Assembly: GCF_026967935.1 (NCBI RefSeq)
Contig: NZ_JAPVBL010000003.1
Coordinates: 434,001 to 498,000 of the forward strand
DNA length: 64,000 bases
Direction: 5' to 3'
DNA from: Modestobacter sp. VKM Ac-2982
GTDB lineage: Bacteria; Actinomycetota; Actinomycetes; Mycobacteriales; Geodermatophilaceae
Below, piece by piece: positions 50,826 through 58,725 of the stretch (positions are counted from its first letter, which is position 1; each line of letters opens with the position of its first letter). The translations under genes were made by a program, and so were the position numbers. The notes beneath the pieces are model-generated. The model worked only from the letters and a program-made list of their open reading frames with translations, did no database searches and was not told where the DNA came from.

Positions 50826-51385
50826 CGCAACCGCTGGGGCAGCCCGGCGACCACGAACCACACCTCGTCGGCGGTCGCGGCCAGCCGCTGGTTCACCGTG
50901 CCCAGGGTGTCCCGGAACAGCCGGCCGGCCCGGGTCTCGGGCACCACGCCGAGGCCGACCTCGTCGCTGACCGCCACCACGTGCGCCGACGTCATCACCC
51001 AGCTGTCGACCAGCGCGTCGCAGCGCCGGGCGAGCCGGTCGCGGGCCGCTGCGGCGTCCGTCGGGGAGCCTGCGGCATGGGCGCCGGTCGCGTCGACGGC
51101 GTCCCAGATGCCGGTCTGGTCCATCAGCGCGGCCACCCAGGTGGTCACGCTGTCGACCAACACCGCCCCGGAGCGCAGCAGCTCCGAGGGCGCGGTGGTC
51201 TCCACCGTCGTCCACCCGGCCGGGCGCCGGGCGCGGTGGGTGGCGACCCGGGCCGACCACTCGGCGTCGGCCTCGTCGACGACGGAGGTGGCCAGGTAGG
51301 TGACCTCCGCCCAGTCCGCCAGCAGCTGCTCGGCGTGCGCCGACTTGCCCGAGCGGGAGCCACCGAGCACCAGCACCCTGCTCAC
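50822..51385 (-). CDS. cobU: Adenosylcobinamide kinase / phosphate guanylyltransferase
   Basis: A 187-residue bifunctional enzyme that phosphorylates adenosylcobinamide and then transfers GMP to it. It starts VSRVLVLGGSRSGKSAHAEQ, the P-loop. It keeps VTYLATSVVDEADAEWSARV, the HRARRPAGWTTVE segment containing the guanylylated His, LVDSVTTWVAALM and VVAVSDEVGLGVVPETRAGR. GTG 51385 overlaps the phosphatase stop, and the gene's own stop overlaps cobS. Confidence 0.95.
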   Translation of the reverse strand: MSRVLVLGGSRSGKSAHAEQLLADWAEVTYLATSVVDEADAEWSARVATHRARRPAGWTTVETTAPSELLRSGAVLVDSVTTWVAALMDQTGIWDAVDATGAHAAGSPTDAAAARDRLARRCDALVDSWVMTSAHVVAVSDEVGLGVVPETRAGRLFRDTLGTVNQRLAATADEVWFVVAGLPQRLR

Positions 51386-51945
51386 GTCAGCACCAGCTTC
51401 GTGACCGTGCCGTTGTGCGGTGTGACCGCCGGCATCTGGTCCGGCCCGAGACCGGCCACCACCGCTTGGAGGGCCCGGATGGTGTCCCCGTGGGTGACCA
51501 GGGCGACGACCGGGGCCGGCGGGTCGGCGCGCAGCCGGTCGAGGTAGCCGGCCACCCGGGCGTGCAGCTGGGCGAGGCTCTCCCCGCCCTCGGCCGACCA
51601 GTGCGGGTCGGTCCAGTCGACGACGTCCCACAGCTCTCGGGAGGGCCGCCCCTCGAGCGCCCCGTAGCCCTGTTCGCGCAACGCCGGGGTGGTGGTGAGC
51701 GGCAGTCCGGTGGTGGCGGCGCAGTGCTCGGCGGTCTGCACGGCACGGTGCAGGTCGCTGGAGACGAGGGCGCCGGGACCACTGCCGTCCCGGGTCAGCG
51801 CGGCGAGCTCGGCGGCGGCCTGCGCGGCCTGCTGGTGGCCGAGCTCGGTCAGCGGCACGTGGGCGGTCTGCCCCTGCATCAGGCCGGCGGCGTTCCACTC
51901 GCTCTGACCGTGGCGGACGAGGAGCAGGGTCAGGGGAGCGGCCAT
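51382..51945 (-). CDS. cobC: Histidine phosphatase, probable alpha-ribazole phosphatase
   Basis: A 187-residue member of the histidine (phosphoglycerate mutase-like) phosphatase family. The catalytic RHG is in LLLVRHGQSEWNAAGLMQGQ, and the second His is in VVALVTHGDTIRALQAVV. First in a 4-base-overlap operon with cobU and cobS, it most likely removes phosphate from alpha-ribazole-5'-phosphate or adenosylcobalamin-5'-phosphate. Activity on other phosphates cannot be excluded. ATG 51945 is used; the long upstream extension is antisense. Confidence 0.85.
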   Translation of the reverse strand: MAAPLTLLLVRHGQSEWNAAGLMQGQTAHVPLTELGHQQAAQAAAELAALTRDGSGPGALVSSDLHRAVQTAEHCAATTGLPLTTTPALREQGYGALEGRPSRELWDVVDWTDPHWSAEGGESLAQLHARVAGYLDRLRADPPAPVVALVTHGDTIRALQAVVAGLGPDQMPAVTPHNGTVTKLVLT

Positions 51946-52021
51946 GGTGGGTCGGAGCGTATGCGGCGGGTGGTGCGGGGCGGCGTGGGCCCTGCGGTCC
52001 CGGACTCGTACCGTCGCGGTC

Positions 52022-52819
52022 GTGACGATCCCGCTCCGCCCCGGCGCCGGCCCTGCCCCCCGGCCCGCGGCTCGCCCGACCGGCCCCGACCCGCTCGCCC
52101 CGCTGCTGGAGCTGCCCGACGTCGCCGCGGCGGCCGAGGACGCGCGCGCCGCGGTGGACCGGCTGCTCGGCCACAAGGTGCTGCGCCGCGAGTCCGCCGG
52201 GGTGAGCGCGGAGTCGGCGCTGCGCGGTGCCCGGGCGTCCGCTGCCCTGCAGGGCGTGGACCGGCCGCTGGCGGACCTCCGCGCAGGCGAGGTCACCGAC
52301 CCGGTCGTGCAGGGCGCGCTGCGGGTCTCGGTGGGCCTCGGCTCGATGGTGGAGACCTGGGAGCGGGCGCCCGGGCAGGTGCTCGCCCGGCTGCACGTCC
52401 TGGCCGCCACCGACCTCGCCGAGCCGGCCGACCTGGGCCGCCCCAGCGGTGCGGCCGGTCCACGGCTGGGCGGGCTCTTCTCGCTCATCACCGGCGCGAC
52501 GACGGTGCCGGCGGTGGTGGTGGCCGGGGTGGTGCACGGCGAGCTGGCCGCGCTCGCCCCCTTCGGCGTGCAGGACGGCGTGGTCGCCCGTGCCGCCGGT
52601 CGGCTGGTCATCATCAGCCGGGGCCTGGACCGCAAGGCGGTCTCGGTGCCCGAGGTCGGGTTCGCCGAACTCGGCCGGGAGGCCTACGACACCGCCCTGG
52701 CGGGCTACCGCACCGGCGGCCCGGCGGGGGTGGCCGGCTGGCTCGTGCACTGCTGCCGCGCCACCGAGCACGGCGCCACCGAGGGCCTGGCCATCTGCGA
52801 GAGCCTGCTCCGCGGCTGA
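52022..52819 (+). CDS. Fic-like protein with degenerate active-site motif (Rv3662c-type)
   Basis: A 265-residue protein that occupies the place of mycobacterial Rv3662c. The central helical part resembles the Fic/Doc fold: a possible N-terminal helix bundle (LLGHKVLRRESAGVSAESAL), then VVAGVVHGELAALAPFGVQDGVVARAAGRLVI. Compare the Fic core H-x-F-x-(D/E)-G-N-G-R-x-x-R. Here His, the hydrophobic core, a Gly and a later Arg are kept, but the GNG and first Arg are lost. AMPylation activity is therefore doubtful, and the role is unknown. GTG 52022 is used. It is divergent from cobC. Confidence 0.65.
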   Translation: MTIPLRPGAGPAPRPAARPTGPDPLAPLLELPDVAAAAEDARAAVDRLLGHKVLRRESAGVSAESALRGARASAALQGVDRPLADLRAGEVTDPVVQGALRVSVGLGSMVETWERAPGQVLARLHVLAATDLAEPADLGRPSGAAGPRLGGLFSLITGATTVPAVVVAGVVHGELAALAPFGVQDGVVARAAGRLVIISRGLDRKAVSVPEVGFAELGREAYDTALAGYRTGGPAGVAGWLVHCCRATEHGATEGLAICESLLRG

Positions 52820-52867
52820 GCGCGGCGCCGCCCTGCGCCGCCGTGGCAGCACGACCAGACTGGGCGG

Positions 52868-53857
52868 ATGCGCTTCCTCGAGGTCGACGGTCTGGGACAG
52901 GTCAGCCGGGTCGGACTGGGCACCTGGCAGTTCGGCTCGCGTGAGTGGGGCTACGGCGACGAGTACGCCGTGGGAGCGGCGCGCGACATCGTCCGGCGGG
53001 CCCGGGAGCTCGGGGTCACGCTCTTCGACACCGCCGAGGTCTACGGCTTCGGTCGCAGCGAGAAGATCCTCGCCGAGGCGCTCGGTGCCGACCGGGCCGA
53101 GGTGGTCGTCGCCAGCAAGGTCTTCCCGGTGGCGCCGTTCCCCGCGGTCGTCCGCAACCGCGCGACCGCGAGCGCCCGCCGGCTGCAGCTGGACCGGATC
53201 CCGCTCTACCAGGTGCACCAGGCCAACCCGCTGGTGCCGGACTCGGTGATCATGCCGGGCATGCGGGCCCTCCTCGACGAGGGCGTGATCGGGGCCGTCG
53301 GGGTCTCCAACTACTCGCTGGAGCGCTGGCAGGCGGCCGACCGCGGGCTGGGCAGCCCGGTGGTGAGCAACCAGGTGCAGTTCTCCCTGGCGCACGCGGG
53401 GCCGCTGGCCGACCTGGTGCCCTTCGCCGAACGCGAGGACCGGGTGGTCATCGCCTACAGCCCGCTCGCCCAGGGCCTGCTGGGCGGCAGGTACTCCGCG
53501 GAGAACCGCCCCGGGGGCGTCCGGGCGATGAACCCGCTGTTCGGCACCGAGAACCTGCACCGGGTCGAGCCGCTCCTCCAGCTGCTCCGGGACGTCGCCG
53601 CCGCACACCAGGCGAAGCCGGCGCAGGTGGCACTGGCCTGGCTCCTCGGCCTGCCGCAGGTGGTGGTGATCCCGGGGGCGTCCAGCGTCGAGCAGCTGGA
53701 GTCCAACGTGGCGGCCGCCGAGCTGGAGCTGACGCCGGAGGAGCAGCAGGCGCTGACCACCGCGGCGCAGGACTTCCAGCCGGTCTCCACCGGCCGCACG
53801 GTCCTGGACCAGGTGCGCGAGAAGGTCGCCGAGGTGCGCAGCCGCGTGGGCGGCTGA
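52868..53857 (+). CDS. Aldo/keto reductase
   Basis: A 329-residue NADPH-dependent TIM-barrel oxidoreductase. The catalytic tetrad is visible: the Asp and Tyr in LFDTAEVYGFGRSE, the Lys in VVVASKVFP and the His in LYQVHQANPL. Cofactor residues are at the C-terminal side: VVIPGASSVEQLESNV. It resembles the AKR12/YajO type. The substrate is unknown. ATG 52868 is used; the gene follows the Fic-like gene closely, without overlap, and is convergent with the HAD phosphatase gene. Confidence 0.9.
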   Translation: MRFLEVDGLGQVSRVGLGTWQFGSREWGYGDEYAVGAARDIVRRARELGVTLFDTAEVYGFGRSEKILAEALGADRAEVVVASKVFPVAPFPAVVRNRATASARRLQLDRIPLYQVHQANPLVPDSVIMPGMRALLDEGVIGAVGVSNYSLERWQAADRGLGSPVVSNQVQFSLAHAGPLADLVPFAEREDRVVIAYSPLAQGLLGGRYSAENRPGGVRAMNPLFGTENLHRVEPLLQLLRDVAAAHQAKPAQVALAWLLGLPQVVVIPGASSVEQLESNVAAAELELTPEEQQALTTAAQDFQPVSTGRTVLDQVREKVAEVRSRVGG

Positions 53858-53883
53858 GCGGCCGGCGGTGGCCGAGCCGGCGG

Positions 53884-54747
53884 TCAGGCGCCGCGGCGCC
53901 GACGGCGACCGGCGGGGGGCACCACGACCGGGGCGGCGAGCCCGCTGCCGGCAGCCGGGAGGGCACGCAACGTGCGCCGCCGGGCGTACCAGGCCAGCCC
54001 GGCCATGGCGGCCCCGACGCCGACCGCGGCGCTGGTGACCACCGGCGTCCGGGCGCCGGAGAACCGCGAGCGCAGGGTGACCGGGCGGGTGAACTCCAGC
54101 ACCGGCCAGCCGCGCTCGACGGCGGCCTTGCGCAGTCCCTTGTCGGGGTTGACGGCGGTGGGGTGCCCGACCGCCGCCAGCATCGGCAGGTCGGTGACCG
54201 AGTCGCTGTAGGCCCAGCAGTCGGCCAGGTCCCAGCCCTTCTCGGCGGCCACCTCGCGCATCGCGGCGGCCTTGTTCTCGCCGTAGGCGTAGAAGTCGAT
54301 CTCGCCGGTGTACTTCCCGTCGACGGTGACCATCCGGGTGGCGACGACGCGGTCCACCCCGAGCATCTCGCCGATCGGCTCGACCATCTCCGCACCACTG
54401 CTGGAGACGATGACGATCTCCCGGCCGGCCGCCTGGTGCGCCTCGATCAGGTCGGCGGCCTCGGCGTAGACCAGCGGGTCGACGATGCCGTGCAGGGTCT
54501 CGCGGACGATCTCGTGCACGACGGCGACGTCCCACCCCGTGGTCATCGCGGTGATCTGGCTCCGCATCCGCTCCATCTGGTCGGCGTCCGCGCCGGCCAG
54601 GGAGAAGACGAACTGCGCGTAGGCGCCCTTGAGGACGGCTCGCCGGTTGATCAGCCCACCCTGGAAGAACGGTCGTCCGAAGGCCAACGTGCTGGACTTC
54701 GCGATGACCGTCTTGTCCAGGTCGAAGAACGCCGCGGCGCGGGTCAC
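53884..54747 (-). CDS. HAD-IB family hydrolase (Rv3661-like)
   Basis: A 287-residue HAD subfamily IB phosphatase. The nucleophile motif is FFDLDKTVIAKSS near residue 8. The helical cap follows, then the motif II Ser in REIVIVSSSGAEMVEP and motif III/IV in YGENKAAAM and CWAYSDSVTDLPML. The last 50 residues include a membrane helix (PVVTSAAVGVGAAMAGLAWY) and a basic tail. Its place next to the tad genes matches Rv3661. Phosphoserine phosphatase activity is not certain. GTG 54747 is used; GTG 54756 adds three residues. It is divergent from the Ssd-type gene. Confidence 0.85.
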   Translation of the reverse strand: MTRAAAFFDLDKTVIAKSSTLAFGRPFFQGGLINRRAVLKGAYAQFVFSLAGADADQMERMRSQITAMTTGWDVAVVHEIVRETLHGIVDPLVYAEAADLIEAHQAAGREIVIVSSSGAEMVEPIGEMLGVDRVVATRMVTVDGKYTGEIDFYAYGENKAAAMREVAAEKGWDLADCWAYSDSVTDLPMLAAVGHPTAVNPDKGLRKAAVERGWPVLEFTRPVTLRSRFSGARTPVVTSAAVGVGAAMAGLAWYARRRTLRALPAAGSGLAAPVVVPPAGRRRRRGA

Positions 54748-54796
54748 ATCGCACACGGTAAGGGGATCGGCAGTCCGGGTGGTCGGGCACACCGTC

Positions 54797-54822
54797 GTCC
54801 ACACCCGGACGGGTCGTCCACA
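54797..54822. promoter_or_regulatory. Paired GTCCACA motif upstream of the tad ATPase operon
   Basis: GTCCACA occurs at 54797-54803 and again at 54816-54822, 19 bases apart start to start. The same pair with the same 19-base spacing occurs upstream of the pilin-like genes at 60344. This one lies between the divergent HAD and Ssd-type genes. Confidence 0.45.
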
Positions 54823-54872
54823 GATGCCGTCCGGGGGTGGGCCGGGGCCGGTCGGCCCGCTGGGCTGGGCCG

Positions 54873-55967
54873 GTGTCTGCTGCCTCGCGCGCCCTCGGCT
54901 CCGCGCCTCCCGCCCCCGCCCACCCGCTGGTCCTGAGCACCGACCCCGACCTGCTCGACGACCTGCTCCGGCTGCTCGCCGCCGCCGGTGCGACCGCCGA
55001 GCTCGCCACCGGGGGAGGCGCACTCCGCCGCGCGCACCGGGACGCGCCGCTGGTGCTCCTCGGCGCCGAGGTGCTGGGCAGTGCGCCGGTGCGGGCGCTG
55101 CCGCGGCGCCCGGGTCTGCTGGTCGTCGCCACCGGTGAACCCGCGGCCGAGGTGTGGCCGGCGGCCGTCGAGCTCGGCGCCGAACGGGTGGTGGTGCTGC
55201 CCCGGGACGAGGCCTGGCTGGTGGAGCGGGTGGCCGCGGCGGTGCAGGCGCCCGCCCGGCCGGGGTGGCTGACCGTGGTCGGCGGCGCCTGCGGTGGTGC
55301 CGGGGCGAGCACCCTGGCGACGGCGCTCGCGGTGGCCGCGGGAGGTGCCGCCGACGGCGGGGTGCTGCTGGTGGACGGCGACGGCTGGGGCGCGGGGCTG
55401 GACCTGCTGCTCGGAGCCGAGCGGGAGCCCGGTCTGCGCTGGCCCGAGCTGGTCGGGGCGAGCGGACGGGTGGCCGGCCCGGCGCTCGCCGCCGCGCTGC
55501 CCGAGGCCGCCGGGGTGGCGGTGCTGTCCGCCTCCCGGGAGGACCCGCAGGAGCCGCCGGCCGAGGCGCTGCTCGCCGTCTGCGCGGGTGCCCGGGCCAG
55601 CGGGTGCGCCGTCGTGCTCGACCTGCCCGTCCGGAGCCCGGCCGCCGAGGTGCTGCTCGCCGAGGCCGACCTCGGTGTCCTGCTCGTCCCGGCCCGGCTG
55701 CGGGCGGGGGCCGCCGCCCGCGCCCTGCTGGAGGGCGACCCGCGGCCCTGGTCGGCAGCGCTCGTGGTCAGCCGGCCGGTCCCCGGTGGGCTCAGCCGCG
55801 CCCAGGTGGCCGACGTGGTCGGCCGGCCGGTCTTCGCCGAGCTCGCCGCCGACCGGTCGGCAGCGCCGCGGAGCGAACGGGGCGAACCGCCGTCCGTGGC
55901 CGCCCGGTCCCCGCTCGGTGGGCTCAGCCGACTGATCCTCGCCGAGCTGGCCGGGCGGGCGGCGTGA
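54873..55967 (+). CDS. CpaE/Ssd-type (septum-site determining) protein
   Basis: A 364-residue protein at the head of the tad operon, homologous in place to Rv3660c (Ssd). The N-terminal third is receiver-like (LVLSTDPDLLDDLLRLLAAA). The C-terminal part is a ParA/MinD-like P-loop with a variant loop, GGACGGAGASTLATALAVAA, and the switch region VLLVDGDGWGAGLDLLLG. A CpaE-like role places the Tad machine in the cell, and Ssd in mycobacteria affects septation. The start is uncertain between GTG 54837 and GTG 54873. The stop overlaps the TadA start. Confidence 0.82.
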   Translation: MSAASRALGSAPPAPAHPLVLSTDPDLLDDLLRLLAAAGATAELATGGGALRRAHRDAPLVLLGAEVLGSAPVRALPRRPGLLVVATGEPAAEVWPAAVELGAERVVVLPRDEAWLVERVAAAVQAPARPGWLTVVGGACGGAGASTLATALAVAAGGAADGGVLLVDGDGWGAGLDLLLGAEREPGLRWPELVGASGRVAGPALAAALPEAAGVAVLSASREDPQEPPAEALLAVCAGARASGCAVVLDLPVRSPAAEVLLAEADLGVLLVPARLRAGAAARALLEGDPRPWSAALVVSRPVPGGLSRAQVADVVGRPVFAELAADRSAAPRSERGEPPSVAARSPLGGLSRLILAELAGRAA

Positions 55968-57118
55968 CCGCGGGGTCGGCGCCACCGCTGGTGGAGCGGG
56001 TGCGCGCCCGGCTCGCCACCGGCGTCGGCGCCCCCAGTTCGGCGGCCGTGGCGGCCCTGGTCCGGGAGGAGTCCGGCGGCCTGCTGGGCGACCGCGGGGT
56101 GCTCGACGCCGTCCGGGCCGCCACCGACGAGCTCGCCGGGGCCGGCGTCCTGGAGCCGTTGCTGCGCACGCCCGGGGTCACCGACGTGCTGGTCAACGGG
56201 CCGGACGAGGTGTGGGTCGACCGCGGCGAGGGGCTGGAGCCGGTCGACGTGCGGTTCCCGGACGAGGCCGCCGTCCGCCGGCTCGCGGTCCGGTTGGCCG
56301 CCGCTGCCGGCCGCCGGCTCGACGACGCCGCGCCGTGGGTCGACGCCGGTCTGCCCGACGGCACGCGGCTGCACGCCGTCCTGCCGCCGGTGTCGGGGTC
56401 GGGCACCTGCCTGTCCCTGCGGGTGCTGCGCCGGGCGGTGCTCTCCTTCGTCGACCTCTCCGCCCGGGGCGCCCTGCCCGGCGCCAGCGCGGACCTGCTC
56501 GCCGCCGCCGTCCGGGCGCGGCTGGCGTTCCTGGTCACCGGCGGCACGGGCACCGGGAAGACGACGGTGCTCTCCGCGCTGCTCGGGCTGGTCGACCCCG
56601 GGGAACGCCTGGTGCTCTGCGAGGACGCACCGGAGCTGACGCCACAGCACCCGCACGTCGTCCGGCTGCTCACCCGGCCGCCCAACGTGGAGGCCGCCGG
56701 CGCGGTCACGCTGCGGGACCTGGTGCGGCAGGCCCTGCGGATGCGGCCGGACCGGCTGGTCGTCGGGGAGGTCCGCGGCGCCGAGGTGGTCGACCTGCTC
56801 GCCGCCCTGAACACCGGCCACGACGGTGGCTGCGGCACCGTGCACGTGAACCGGGCAGCGGACCTGCCGGCCCGGCTGGAGGCCCTCGGCGGTGCGGCCG
56901 GCCTGGGCCGGGCTGCGGTCCACAGCCAGGCGGCGGCCGCGCTCGCGCTCGTCGTGCACCTGCGGCGGAGCGCGGCGGGGCGGGGCGTGGCCGAGCTGGG
57001 CGTGGTCCGGCGACAGGGGGAGCTGATCGAGGTGGCCGCCGGGTGGCGGGCCGACGGCGGCCCCACCCCGGCGCGCGGGGAGCTGGCCGACCTGCTCGGC
57101 GTCCGGGTGCCCGGATGA
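55964..57118 (+). CDS. tadA: Tad/Flp secretion ATPase (TadA/CpaF)
   Basis: A 384-residue type II/IV secretion ATPase. A Walker A box, LVTGGTGTGKTTVLSALLG, is near residue 193. The Asp box (VLCEDAPELTPQ) and Walker B-like RLVVGEVRGAEVVDLLAAL are intact, as is the His box LNTGHDGGCGTVHVNRA. N-terminal residues include a typical VTDVLVNGPDEVWVDRGEG strand pair. It powers assembly or retraction of a Flp-type pilus. GTG 55964 overlaps the Ssd stop and its end overlaps TadB. Confidence 0.92.
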   Translation: MTAGSAPPLVERVRARLATGVGAPSSAAVAALVREESGGLLGDRGVLDAVRAATDELAGAGVLEPLLRTPGVTDVLVNGPDEVWVDRGEGLEPVDVRFPDEAAVRRLAVRLAAAAGRRLDDAAPWVDAGLPDGTRLHAVLPPVSGSGTCLSLRVLRRAVLSFVDLSARGALPGASADLLAAAVRARLAFLVTGGTGTGKTTVLSALLGLVDPGERLVLCEDAPELTPQHPHVVRLLTRPPNVEAAGAVTLRDLVRQALRMRPDRLVVGEVRGAEVVDLLAALNTGHDGGCGTVHVNRAADLPARLEALGGAAGLGRAAVHSQAAAALALVVHLRRSAAGRGVAELGVVRRQGELIEVAAGWRADGGPTPARGELADLLGVRVPG

Positions 57119-57912
57119 GCCCGGTGCTGCTGATCCTGGGAGCCGCGCTGCTGGCGTGGCCCTCCGGCGCCGCCGCCCGGTCGCGACGGCTCACGGTGCA
57201 CGGGCACGGCGGGGTGCGCCCGGACCCCCGTGCCCTGGTCGGGGGCCCCGGGGGCCCGTGGGCGCTCGCGCTGGCGAGCGGGGGAGCCGCGGCGCTGCTG
57301 TCCACCCCGGTCGTGGCCGCCCTCGCGGCCGCCTGCGGTGCCGTTGCCGGCCGTGCCCTGCAGGCGCGAGGCCGGGCGGCCGCCGCCGACCGGCGGATCC
57401 GGGCCCTCGTGGAGGCCCTCGGCGTGCTGGCCGCGGAGGTGCGCGCCGGGCGGCCGCTCCGGGAGGCGGCCGTGGCTGCGGTCGGCGGCTGCCCGGACCC
57501 CGGCACGGCGCGGGCGCTCGAGCCGGTCCTGCGGCTGGGCGCCCCGCCGGCGGGGCCGGCGGACGACGAGTCGAGTCACGCGCTCGTGCGGATCGCCGCC
57601 GCGGTGCGGCTGAGCACCCGCACCGGGTGCTCGCTGGCCGGCGTGGTCACCGCCGTCGAGGACGACCTGCGGGCCCGGCTGCGGGCCGGGGAGGAGCTGC
57701 GCTCGGCGGTCGCCGGACCGCGGGCCAGCGCCACCGTGCTCGCCGGCCTGCCCCTGCTCGGCCTGCTGATGGGCAGCGGGGTGGGCGCCGATCCGTGGCG
57801 GGTGCTCACCACCACGGCCGCCGGGACGGCGCTCCTGGTGCTGGGCGTGGCCCTGGAACTGGCCGGGCTGACCTGGTCGGCCCGGCTGGTCCGGCGGGCG
57901 GTGGCCCGGTGA
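57115..57912 (+). CDS. tadB: Type II secretion F-domain membrane protein (TadB-like)
   Basis: A 265-residue inner-membrane protein. It has an N-terminal helix (VLLILGAALLAWPSGAAA), a second near residues 48-75, and the GspF-like domain at residues 95-220: RALVEALGVLAAEVRAGRPL, GCSLAGVVTAVEDDLRARLR. Two helices near the C-terminus follow (ASATVLAGLPLLGLLMGSG and the next). It is shorter and less conserved than many TadB proteins, as is usual in actinobacteria. ATG 57115 overlaps the tadA stop. Confidence 0.85.
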   Translation: MSPVLLILGAALLAWPSGAAARSRRLTVHGHGGVRPDPRALVGGPGGPWALALASGGAAALLSTPVVAALAAACGAVAGRALQARGRAAAADRRIRALVEALGVLAAEVRAGRPLREAAVAAVGGCPDPGTARALEPVLRLGAPPAGPADDESSHALVRIAAAVRLSTRTGCSLAGVVTAVEDDLRARLRAGEELRSAVAGPRASATVLAGLPLLGLLMGSGVGADPWRVLTTTAAGTALLVLGVALELAGLTWSARLVRRAVAR

Positions 57913-58679
57913 GCGGTGACTCGGTGAGCGGTGGCGCGGTGGACGCGGCCCTGCCGGTCCTGGTCCTGGCCGGAGCGGTGCTGCTGTGGGTGCCGCCCGG
58001 GGCCGGCCGCCGGGACCGGGTGCGGTCGTTGCTGGCCGCTCCCGGGGAGGACGGCCGATCCTGGCCGAGCCGCCGGGCGACCGGTCCGCCGGGGACGGCG
58101 CGACGGCGGGTGGAGGCGGGCCTGGGCGGGTTGGCGGCGTTCCTGGTGCTCGGTGCCGGGCTGCCGGCCGTCCTCGTCGGACTGGGCGTGGCCGCCGGGC
58201 TGGACCGGCTGCTGCGGCGGTCCGGTGCGCCACCGCCCGAGGCCGACTCCCTCGCCCGGGACCTGCCGGTGGCCTGCGACCTGCTGGCCGTCTGCCTGAC
58301 CGCCGGCACCCCGGTCGGCGCCGCCGTCGCGGCCGTCGGGGAGTCGGTCCCGGGTCCGCTCGGCGACCGGCTGGCCGAGGTGGGCGCGCTGTACCGGCTG
58401 GGCGCCGCCCCGCGCCGGGCCTGGGCCGGTGCGCCGCCGCCGGTCGACGCGCTGGCCCGCACGGTGGTGCGGGCCGGGGAGTCGGGGTCGGCCGTCGTCC
58501 CGGCCCTGCAGCGGCTGGCCACCGACCTCCGCAGCGCCGGCCGCAGCCGGACCGAGGCCGCGGTGCAGCGGGCGGGGGTCTGGGTGCTGGCGCCGCTGGG
58601 GCTCTGCTTCCTGCCGGCGTTCCTGTGCCTGGGCGTCGTCCCGATGGTGCTGGGCATCGCCGGCGACGTCTTCGGCTGA
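57909..58679 (+). CDS. tadC: Type II secretion F-domain membrane protein (TadC-like)
   Basis: A 256-residue partner of TadB. The F-domain at residues 115-220 shows LARDLPVACDLLAVCLTAGT and AVAAVGESVPGPLGDRLAEV, with VRAGESGSAVVPALQRLA following. Two helices end the protein (VWVLAPLGLCFLPAFLCLGV and on to GIAGDVFG). GTG 57909 overlaps the tadB stop. In mycobacteria the Flp pilin gene follows at once; here a minus-strand metalloprotease gene intervenes. Confidence 0.85.
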   Translation: MSGDSVSGGAVDAALPVLVLAGAVLLWVPPGAGRRDRVRSLLAAPGEDGRSWPSRRATGPPGTARRRVEAGLGGLAAFLVLGAGLPAVLVGLGVAAGLDRLLRRSGAPPPEADSLARDLPVACDLLAVCLTAGTPVGAAVAAVGESVPGPLGDRLAEVGALYRLGAAPRRAWAGAPPPVDALARTVVRAGESGSAVVPALQRLATDLRSAGRSRTEAAVQRAGVWVLAPLGLCFLPAFLCLGVVPMVLGIAGDVFG

Positions 58680-58725
58680 GCGGGACCGGGAACAGGCCCG
58701 GGTCACGGACCGCCGGGCGACCCGC

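Noticed and set aside
50822..56959. A 2045-codon minus-strand open frame spanning cobU to the tad ATPase gene.
   Set aside because: Only its 3' part (cobU, from GTG 51385) codes for a recognisable protein. The rest lies antisense to several well-supported genes and has Arg/Gly/Pro-rich composition. Long stop-free antisense frames are expected at this GC content.
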